From: JARFQH01 sp041299015
GTDB taxonomy: Bacteria; Desulfobacterota; Desulfobacteria; Desulfobacterales; SG8-13
Direction: 5' to 3'
Length of the DNA: 31,060 nucleotides
Assembly: GCA_041299015.1 (NCBI GenBank)
Contig: JBFYWB010000040.1
Coordinates: 1 to 31,060, forward strand
The position numbers were made by a program, and so were the translations under genes. The notes beneath the pieces were generated by a model. The model was not told the DNA's origin and made no database searches. It saw only the letters and a program-made list of their open reading frames with translations. Below, piece by piece: positions 25,547-31,060 of this stretch (positions are counted from its first letter, which is position 1; each line of letters opens with the position of its first letter).

Positions 25547-25984
25547 ATGCGAATCGAGCGAATCCTGTGGCCGACTGATTTTTCGGAGAATGCCGCCCTG
25601 GCCCTGCCCTACGTCACCTCGTTGGCCGAAAAGTACGGGGCCGAGGTGCATATCCTCTATGTGCTCAAAGACTACCCGGCCTTCGGGGTCCATTACGGCG
25701 ACTACGACCCGGCGGACCTGGAAAAAATGCGCCAGTGGGAGAAAAAGACCGCAGAGGCGCGGCTGGACGAAATCTGCGAAAGGTTCCTCAAGGCCTGCCC
25801 GCTCTTCTTCCGCCACATCGGCGTCGGCGATCCGGCCCAGGAGATCTTGAGGACGATCGACTCTGAAAGCATCAACCTGGTGATCATGGCCAGCCGCGGT
25901 CACGAGAGCCACTTCGATTTCGGCAGCGTCGCCGACCGGGTGCTCAAGTGCACGACGGTCCCGGTGGTGCTCATTCCCGTATAG
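25547..25984 (+). CDS. Universal stress protein (UspA family)
   Basis: A 145-residue single Usp domain: N-terminal ILWPTDFSENAALALPYV, central LYVLKDYP, and C-terminal VIMASRGHE then FGSVADRVLKCTTVPVVLIPV. ATP-binding Usp proteins carry G-2x-G-9x-G(S/T). Here the first Gly is Ala and only seven residues separate RG from GS, so nucleotide binding is doubtful and the protein may belong to the non-ATP-binding group. The ATG at 25547 follows GGAAGAG; an upstream TTG at 25529 would overlap the cupin stop and is less likely. Cotranscribed with the cupin gene. Confidence 0.9.
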   Translation: MRIERILWPTDFSENAALALPYVTSLAEKYGAEVHILYVLKDYPAFGVHYGDYDPADLEKMRQWEKKTAEARLDEICERFLKACPLFFRHIGVGDPAQEILRTIDSESINLVIMASRGHESHFDFGSVADRVLKCTTVPVVLIPV

Positions 25985-26049
25985 CCGGTTGTTGAAAAAA
26001 TACGAATCAATCGTTCAGGCAAACCGCGCGGGTTTCCGCAAGCGCAGCA

Positions 26050-27153
26050 TCAGCGTTTGGCAACCGCAGCGATATGCTCCACAGCCTTTACGGCATCGCG
26101 GATGGCTGTGAAAATCAGGTTGGAGTGTTTCCGCTCCCTGAAGGTTCCCTCTTCCTGGATTTCGATGTAGGCCGGGCTAATGGCCCCGCCGATGGCATAA
26201 ATGCCCTTCACGCTGGTCTGAAAATCAGGGGTCAGCATGATCAGGCGGTCGCCGGTTTTTCCGATCTTACAAACACCCTCGGTGCAGGTGATCTGCTGCA
26301 GCCCCAAGCGGTCGAAAACCGGTGAAGGGCCTTGGGTGCCGATACAGGCGATGACGTGTTTCATCGGAAAACTCATCCACTGCTGCGATTTTACGCCCAT
26401 TCCCAGGTCAGCGGCCTGGGTCTGAACCAGGAGCCGGTCCACTCCGTCCTCATCGACTTCGCCGATCCTGGGAATCGCTCCCTGCAGAATTTTTATGTGT
26501 CCTCCGAGCAGGATTTCCTCACCGAGGTCCCGGGCCACATCCTTGTTGATCTTGAAGTGCTCCATCCGGTTGCCCCAGTATACCGGTGTCGAGTCGGCGG
26601 CGGCGCGCTTGGCCTTTGACAATGTCGCCACGACATCCGCCGCGGCATTTCCGCCGCCGAGCACCAGGGTCGGCGCGCCGATGTGATCTGCCGGGTTGTC
26701 CAGTTTCCGCGCCACGGTCTTGGCTTCGCCATATACGCCCAGATCAACCGGAATGTTGCTGCCGAACGCCAGAACGACGTTGGCGGCCCGATATTGGCTG
26801 TTGCGGGTCATCACGGTGAAGTCGTCCCGGCTCCTGACGATCTCCTGAAACTCTTCTCCGCAATGAAAAACAATGCCGTATTTCTTCAGGCAGGCGTCGA
26901 TATTGGCCAGATACTCTTCCAGCGGAGCGTTTTCCGGATCCGGCATGAGATCCTCTATCGGAAAAGGACCGGATTCTCCCTTGGGGATCGTCGGATAGAC
27001 TTTCTTTCCCCGCGGATAGGAATCGATGATGCCCTGGTAAGCATTTTGCCCTTTTTCCAGGAGAATGTAGCTCAGCCCGAGTTCAAGGGCTTTCAGCGCA
27101 CAGGCCAACCCGCCGGGACCGGCCCCGATGATGGCCAAGTCATATGCTGTCAT
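26050..27153 (-). CDS. FAD/NAD(P)-dependent oxidoreductase (thioredoxin-reductase-like fold)
   Basis: A 367-residue flavoprotein with two Rossmann motifs: FAD-binding GAGPGG at 10-15 and NAD(P)-binding LVLGGGNAAADVV with GGG at 166-168. It has no redox CxxC, so it is not a true thioredoxin reductase; the layout recalls the YpdA-like group. Near the C terminus the expected FAD-contacting Gly-Asp reads GIYAIGGAISP, with Gly in place of Asp. A GGGGGAGG ribosome binding site lies before the ATG at 27153. The tandem HdrC-like iron-sulfur protein is encoded 115 bases upstream on the same strand, so the pair may pass electrons between NAD(P)H and an iron-sulfur carrier (inference). It converges with usp. 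Confidence 0.82.
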   Translation of the reverse strand: MTAYDLAIIGAGPGGLACALKALELGLSYILLEKGQNAYQGIIDSYPRGKKVYPTIPKGESGPFPIEDLMPDPENAPLEEYLANIDACLKKYGIVFHCGEEFQEIVRSRDDFTVMTRNSQYRAANVVLAFGSNIPVDLGVYGEAKTVARKLDNPADHIGAPTLVLGGGNAAADVVATLSKAKRAAADSTPVYWGNRMEHFKINKDVARDLGEEILLGGHIKILQGAIPRIGEVDEDGVDRLLVQTQAADLGMGVKSQQWMSFPMKHVIACIGTQGPSPVFDRLGLQQITCTEGVCKIGKTGDRLIMLTPDFQTSVKGIYAIGGAISPAYIEIQEEGTFRERKHSNLIFTAIRDAVKAVEHIAAVAKR

Positions 27154-27268
27154 GGTGGATGCCTCCCCCGGATCGATTTAAATGCGAGTGTCTCATGCTC
27201 TGCGCCTGCGCGCAATGGGTTGTTTTCAACCGGACGCCTCTTCAGGCTTTCATTCCAGGGTTTGCCGT

Positions 27269-28264
27269 TTATCCGTGTGCGCAGGCAAAAGCGGTCTCGG
27301 CATAATCCCGGCAGCATACCGAGAAATCATTCATGGGAGCCGTGCGGGCTCGATTTCTCGTATCGTTGAATCCCAAAAGCGCATCGACTTCCTCGAGCCA
27401 GCGGGTGTAGACGAGCCGGTTGGCGTGTTCCAGACGCATAAAGAAAGTACGGTCGACGATCCCTTTTTGAACCGCACGGTCTTTCAGCCGGCGAATGATG
27501 TCTCGACCGTCGACCAATTGACTGCAGGCAGCGGTGCAGCGGCCGCAGTCGAGGCATAGCCAGATGGCCGGGCTGCTCAGCAATTCATCCACCAAGCCCA
27601 GGTTAACCATTCGAAACAGGGTCCGCGGGTCGAACACACCTCTTTCACACGAAACCGGACAGGCGCTGCTGCACTCGCCGCAAGTAAAGCACGCCGCCGC
27701 CCGGGCAGGATCGTGACTGTCAAAGCGGTCGCTTGTTCCGCCCTTTGTCGCCGCTACCCGTACCGTCCGTCGAGTTTCTTCAGGCGGTGAAAACAGCCAT
27801 TGGCACCACTGGCGATCCGAGATCGCCGTCACCTTTCCGTGCAGGCATTCGATCACCGCCTGTTTTCGAACCCGTTGAAAACGGGCGAACAGCATCCGAT
27901 AGGCGCGAATCGTCTCGACGGGCAACAGGTATTGCTCCCCTGCCAGCCGCCGGATATGGGCGATAAGCTCCGCAGGCTTGACGGTATTCGGGCAGACCTG
28001 CGTGCATCGCCGACAACTCTGGCAATACCAGACCTCGGGGGCCTGCAGTAATTCGTCGAGCATGCCGAGATTGGCCATGCGGACGATTTTCTGGGGCCGT
28101 AATCTTCCGGTGGCCATATTGACCGGACACTCGAATTCACACGATCCGCATGTCCAGCAAAGCCTGCTGTCGGCATTGGATCCCCGTTCAATCAATTTCC
28201 CAAGGTTGCCGTAGGGAATCAGCACCGTCTCGATTGTCCGTGTCGTATTGACACTCATGGTCAT
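27269..28264 (-). CDS. Tandem HdrC-like [4Fe-4S] protein
   Basis: A 331-residue protein made of two HdrC-like modules. Module 1 has C36-x2-C39-x2-C42-x3-C46 and C81-x2-C84-x2-C87-x3-C91. Module 2 has C192, C195, C198, C202 and C237, C240, C243, C247. Each pair would bind two [4Fe-4S] clusters, four in all. The modules also share the text between the Cys groups (MANLGMLDELL against MVNLGLVDELL), showing an internal duplication. An additional CC and C are found near the C terminus. HdrC is the small iron-sulfur subunit of heterodisulfide reductase; no HdrA or HdrB is next to it here. A neighbouring FAD oxidoreductase and Mo-cofactor genes suggest a redox role. No membrane helix is seen. Confidence 0.85.
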   Translation of the reverse strand: MTMSVNTTRTIETVLIPYGNLGKLIERGSNADSRLCWTCGSCEFECPVNMATGRLRPQKIVRMANLGMLDELLQAPEVWYCQSCRRCTQVCPNTVKPAELIAHIRRLAGEQYLLPVETIRAYRMLFARFQRVRKQAVIECLHGKVTAISDRQWCQWLFSPPEETRRTVRVAATKGGTSDRFDSHDPARAAACFTCGECSSACPVSCERGVFDPRTLFRMVNLGLVDELLSSPAIWLCLDCGRCTAACSQLVDGRDIIRRLKDRAVQKGIVDRTFFMRLEHANRLVYTRWLEEVDALLGFNDTRNRARTAPMNDFSVCCRDYAETAFACAHG

Positions 28265-28388
28265 TGCCCCATGCTCAAGTCATCGCCGGCGCCGCCCGAT
28301 GGCCTTTTTTTCCTACCGGGTGGCAAAATCGCTGGATAGAATGGCGGTATCCACTTTCCACGGGTTGTCCGACACGCACGGGGATTAC

Positions 28389-28961
28389 TTAGACGGCTTG
28401 CCCGCAGACGCTTACCTCCGCGAAAGACGGCAGCAGCCGGGACAGGATGAAATCGCAAAGCCTCTCGGTGTCGTCCGGCGCATACCGCGGGATGCCCCAG
28501 TCCAGCGGAGCATCGCTGACCACCGCCAGCAGATAACGGTCTCCTTTGCAGGCCGGTGGTTTTCCGGTTCCGGGGCGGTAGACCTCGATCTTCGGCAGGG
28601 GCGCGCGCTTGAATCCTTCCACCAGAACGATGTCCATGCCGGCCATCAGCGGCAGCAGTTCCAGCGGTTGGTGGTCATGGTCCACATCCATGACCATGCC
28701 GATCTGTTTGGGCGAGGTCACGATGGTCACCCCGGCGCCGGCCTGTTTGTGGCGCCAGCTGTCCTTTCCCGGCCGGTCCATGTCGAACCCGTGAACGTCG
28801 TGCTTGATGGTTCCCACCCGCAGGCCGCGGCGCCTCAGGGCCGCGACCAGAGCAACGGTCAGGGTGGTTTTGCCGGAACCGGAAAAACCGGCGATGCACA
28901 GAACCGGCGGCAATTTTTCACCGCTGCCGTGATAATTCTTCTTAGGTGCGACGATTTTCAT
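28389..28961 (-). CDS. mobB: Molybdopterin-guanine dinucleotide biosynthesis protein MobB
   Basis: A 190-residue P-loop GTPase that assists formation of the guanine-dinucleotide form of the molybdenum cofactor. Walker A GFSGSGKT is at 25-32. The family's VGTIKHDVHGFDMDRPGKDSWRH is conserved in parts (KHDxHGFxxDxxGKDSxRH), and the DIVLVEGFK motif gives the Mg-binding Asp/Glu pair. The ATG at 28961 follows GGAGAA; the frame to 29033 adds an Arg-rich extension. MOSC and molybdopterin-binding genes upstream on the same strand support a cofactor role. No mobA was seen in the window. Confidence 0.92.
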   Translation of the reverse strand: MKIVAPKKNYHGSGEKLPPVLCIAGFSGSGKTTLTVALVAALRRRGLRVGTIKHDVHGFDMDRPGKDSWRHKQAGAGVTIVTSPKQIGMVMDVDHDHQPLELLPLMAGMDIVLVEGFKRAPLPKIEVYRPGTGKPPACKGDRYLLAVVSDAPLDWGIPRYAPDDTERLCDFILSRLLPSFAEVSVCGQAV

Positions 28962-29077
28962 GCTTGTTCTCCGACGGCGCGCAGGCCGCAAGCGGGCGTT
29001 CTTTTTCGGCTCCACCGGTTCGGCGGACGACACCCGGGGTTATGCGCGGCGGCGCCGTGGTCACTCTCGGTCCTTGT

Positions 29078-29560
29078 TCACATCGGCATTTCTGCGGTGG
29101 CCACCGGTTCAACCGCTTCGATTGTATCGCCGGGCTTGACGATCCCGCCGCTCAAGATCCGGACGAAGATTCCTTCCCGCGGCATCACGCAGTCGCCCAC
29201 TTGGTGAAAAATGGCGCAGCGGCTGTGGCATTCCTTGCCGATCTGGGTCACCTCCGCCAGGACTTCATGCCCCAGTCTGAGGCGCGTCCCCACCGCCAGG
29301 TGCCACAGCATTATGCCTTCGGTGGTGATGTTCTCGGCGAAATCCCCGGGGGCGACTTCCATGCCCTTGGCCCGGATCTTCTCGATGCTCTCAACGGCCA
29401 GCAGGCTCACCTGACGGTGCCAGTTGCCGGCATGGGCATCGCCTTCGAGACCGAAGTTTTCGATCAGCCGGCCGGCAGCGATGTTTTGCTTCTTCACCCC
29501 TTTGCGGTCGCTGATCGAAACGGCCACCACCCGCCCGATTGACTTTTGCTTCACGGACAT
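29078..29560 (-). CDS. MOSC-domain protein
   Basis: A 160-residue single MOSC domain, the sulfur-carrier fold found at the C terminus of Mo-cofactor sulfurases. Visible are the N-terminal GRVVAVSISDRKGVKKQ, GLEGDAHAGNWHRQVSLLA (the His/Arg region typical of small MOSC proteins), PGDFAENITTEG, and the conserved Cys of GKECHSRCAIF, plus a further Cys in GDCVMPREGIF. It could carry sulfur for Mo or W cofactor maturation. The ATG at 29560 fits the domain start; the open frame reaches 29638 with an Arg-rich lead. It lies between mobB and the molybdopterin-binding gene. Small MOSC proteins of this type are often fused with or beside MoaB/MogA in anaerobes. Confidence 0.88.
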   Translation of the reverse strand: MSVKQKSIGRVVAVSISDRKGVKKQNIAAGRLIENFGLEGDAHAGNWHRQVSLLAVESIEKIRAKGMEVAPGDFAENITTEGIMLWHLAVGTRLRLGHEVLAEVTQIGKECHSRCAIFHQVGDCVMPREGIFVRILSGGIVKPGDTIEAVEPVATAEMPM

Positions 29561-29657
29561 TCGATTCGCTCTCAGTTCTGCTCTCCCGCCCGAATGCCGG
29601 ATCCTTGCGTGTTTTTCGAGCATCCGCGATGGGCGCATTCCCGTTAAGGCGTTGGGT

Positions 29658-30689
29658 TCAGATCCCCTTGCCGAAGGGACACTGCGGATAAGTGCATGCC
29701 GGGCAATCCCTGCACAGCCCGCCGTGACCGAGAAACGCCAGCTCCTTCCTGCCGATGCGTTCCCCGGCCAAAATGCGTGGCAGCACCAGGTCCAGCACGG
29801 TGATGCGATGGTGCAGTCCGCAAGCCGGAACCCCCAGCAGGGGCACCTCTCCGATATAAGCCGTCAGGAACATGGCCCCAGGCAGCGCCGCCGCCCCGTA
29901 GGACACTTCCTCGGCGCCGGCCGCCCGGATCGCCTTGCGGGTGACGTCGTCCGGATCGACGCTCATCCCACCGCTGAGCAACAGCAGATCGCAGCCGTTA
30001 TCCAGGTGACGGCGAATGGCGCCTGAGATCTGGGTTTCGTCGTCCGGCGCAAAGGACACACCGGCCACCTCGGAACCCAGTTCCGTCACCTTGCGGCTAA
30101 GGGTCGGAGCGAACTTGTCTTCGATCAGGCCATGGTAGACCTCGCTGCCGGTAATCACCAGGCCCGCCCTGGCCTTGCGCAGCGATTTTACCGCAACCAC
30201 GCCGCCGTTTTGTCTCGCGATGGCGGCCGCCCGCTCGATGGGTGCCCGTTTCATGACCAGCGGAATGGCCCGCGTCGCCGCCACCAACTCCCCTTTCTTC
30301 ACCAGGGTGTGGCTGTGCAGCGTGGCGCACATGACCTCCTCGACCATGTTGAAGGCGGCCAGCGCGGCCGCGTCGGTCGAGAGCAGGCCGTCGAGCGCCG
30401 CGTGCAGACCGATCTTGCCCTCGCGGGGATTGTCTTCCCAGGCGATGCCCTCACCGGCCAGCCCGGCGGCCAGGATCGCGGCGGCCTCGTTTTCGTGCAT
30501 CTCGTCTTCGGCCAGGTCGATGAGGTAGAGATGGTTCTTCCCGAGTTTCTGCAGGTGACAGATATCGTCGTTGCAGACCGTGTGGCCCTTACGGAAGGCC
30601 GGGCCCTTGAACTCTCCGGGGCGGATCTCCGTGATGTCATGGGCCAGATTCGTTCCGACGGCTTCTTCTACCCTTATCTTCTTCAGCAC
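29658..30689 (-). CDS. Molybdopterin-binding protein (MoeA/MoaB-like) with Cys-rich tail
   Basis: A 343-residue protein. The N-terminal half is not a complete MoeA, but the segment about 175-300 is a MoaB/Mog molybdopterin-binding domain: GLVITGSEVYHG, then DDETQISGAIRRHL and LLLLSGGMSVDPDDVTRKA. This domain binds the pterin during adenylylation or metal insertion. The last 20 residues hold four Cys (C326, C329, C332, C337, CxxCxxCx4C), which could bind zinc or an iron-sulfur cluster. It starts with GTG at 30689 behind GGAGAG. The FmdE-like gene ends 50 bases upstream, and MOSC and mobB follow. A role in delivering Mo or W cofactor is inferred; the exact step is open. Confidence 0.87.
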   Translation of the reverse strand: MLKKIRVEEAVGTNLAHDITEIRPGEFKGPAFRKGHTVCNDDICHLQKLGKNHLYLIDLAEDEMHENEAAAILAAGLAGEGIAWEDNPREGKIGLHAALDGLLSTDAAALAAFNMVEEVMCATLHSHTLVKKGELVAATRAIPLVMKRAPIERAAAIARQNGGVVAVKSLRKARAGLVITGSEVYHGLIEDKFAPTLSRKVTELGSEVAGVSFAPDDETQISGAIRRHLDNGCDLLLLSGGMSVDPDDVTRKAIRAAGAEEVSYGAAALPGAMFLTAYIGEVPLLGVPACGLHHRITVLDLVLPRILAGERIGRKELAFLGHGGLCRDCPACTYPQCPFGKGI

Positions 30690-30739
30690 GGCCGACTCTC
30701 CTTTTTTAAGAGCGGTGGTTTCAAGGTTTGTGTCTTAAT

Positions 30740-31060
30740 TCAGTGAATATGCACCAGTTTGCACGCCCGCTGCCCGGCAGGTTCTGCCGCGGGAGCGCTT
30801 TCGGGCTGCGGCGCCCAGTTCATATCGGGCCAAGTCACCTCATGGGGATGGCTGAAATAACACTCTGCGGTGCAGGGCTTGCAGAGGATGCGCCCGTCGG
30901 TGACCACTTCACGCCGGTCGCGCACGATCTGACCGCAGCGGCTGCAGACCACCTTGCGGCGGGTGGGACCGGGCAGATCGCACTCGTCCAGCTTTACCCG
31001 CACTTTCTGGACCCGGAACAGGACGCTGTCGGGCATACGCCAGTAGGCCGCCAGCTGCTG
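30740..31060 (-). CDS. FmdE-like protein, C-terminal part (cut by window edge)
   Basis: The last 106 codons of a gene that continues beyond the right edge; the frame is open to the end of the window (QQLAAYWR precedes the Met at 31036). It contains a C-terminal zinc ribbon, CSRCG at about residue 39-43 of the visible part and CKPCTAEC after it, as in proteins of the FmdE family (formylmethanofuran dehydrogenase subunit E-like), which occur near Mo/W cofactor genes in anaerobes. The tail is Pro/Ala-rich. The FmdE domain proper is off the window, so the call rests on the zinc ribbon and the context. Confidence 0.62.
   Translation of the reverse strand, partial: QQLAAYWRMPDSVLFRVQKVRVKLDECDLPGPTRRKVVCSRCGQIVRDRREVVTDGRILCKPCTAECYFSHPHEVTWPDMNWAPQPESAPAAEPAGQRACKLVHIH

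Noticed and set aside
26002..26042. Possible hairpin between usp and the FAD oxidoreductase gene as a bidirectional terminator
   Set aside because: Only about five base pairs (AAACC/GGTTT) and no U-run on either strand.

Overview
The window looks like chromosomal core DNA from a GC-rich (by eye), Gram-negative, anaerobic bacterium, most probably a sulfate-reducer-like Desulfobacterota (order Desulfobacterales or a relative). The evidence is a complete Mla outer-membrane lipid transport operon; the gene order ispE / tRNA-Gln / prs / rplY / pth; a membrane pyrophosphatase; a CarD-family regulator; an HdrC-like iron-sulfur protein; and a molybdenum/tungsten cofactor cluster with an FmdE-type protein. 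The taxonomic call is an inference from gene content, not from a marker gene. No phage, CRISPR array or insertion sequence was seen. The only mobile-element signal is a structured, non-coding stretch at the left edge that resembles the 5' part of a group II intron.

Layout. 1-560: probable group II intron RNA (minus strand) running off the left edge. 872-3278: secreted M28 peptidase (minus) and a GalT-like HIT-superfamily transferase (plus). 3485-6203: a SERCA-like P-type cation ATPase split into two overlapping reading frames. 6330-7885: RluD-type pseudouridine synthase and a CarD-family regulator. 8112-8150: strong terminator of the hppA unit. 8197-13730 (minus): ispE, tRNA-Gln, prs, rplY, pth, hppA, a compact run mixing isoprenoid precursor, PRPP, ribosome and energy-coupling genes. 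13841-16163: DUF1844 protein and serA. 16216-20195: mlaE-F-D-C-A operon behind a near-consensus promoter; the ATPase MlaF carries a C-terminal degenerate GGDEF domain. 20447-22315 (plus): ABC-F ATPase. 22330-23796 (minus): a TPP riboswitch and terminator in front of a CytX-type hydroxymethylpyrimidine transporter. 23933-24820: HEAT-repeat protein. 25212-25984 (plus): small cupin and universal stress protein. 26050-31060 (minus): FmdE-like protein (cut by the right edge), molybdopterin-binding protein, MOSC protein, MobB, a tandem HdrC-like iron-sulfur protein and an FAD/NAD(P) oxidoreductase.

How the parts fit. The Mla proteins form a machine that moves phospholipids between the outer and inner membranes. 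Fusion of the ATPase to a GGDEF fold that has lost GGDEF but keeps the RxxD inhibitory-site motif suggests that lipid transport is sensed or tuned by cyclic di-GMP; this is the most interesting observation in the window. The right-hand cluster joins Mo/W cofactor handling to redox proteins of heterodisulfide-reductase type, as expected for an anaerobe rich in molybdo- or tungsto-enzymes. The TPP-controlled transporter stands alone, without thiamine biosynthesis genes beside it, which points to precursor salvage.
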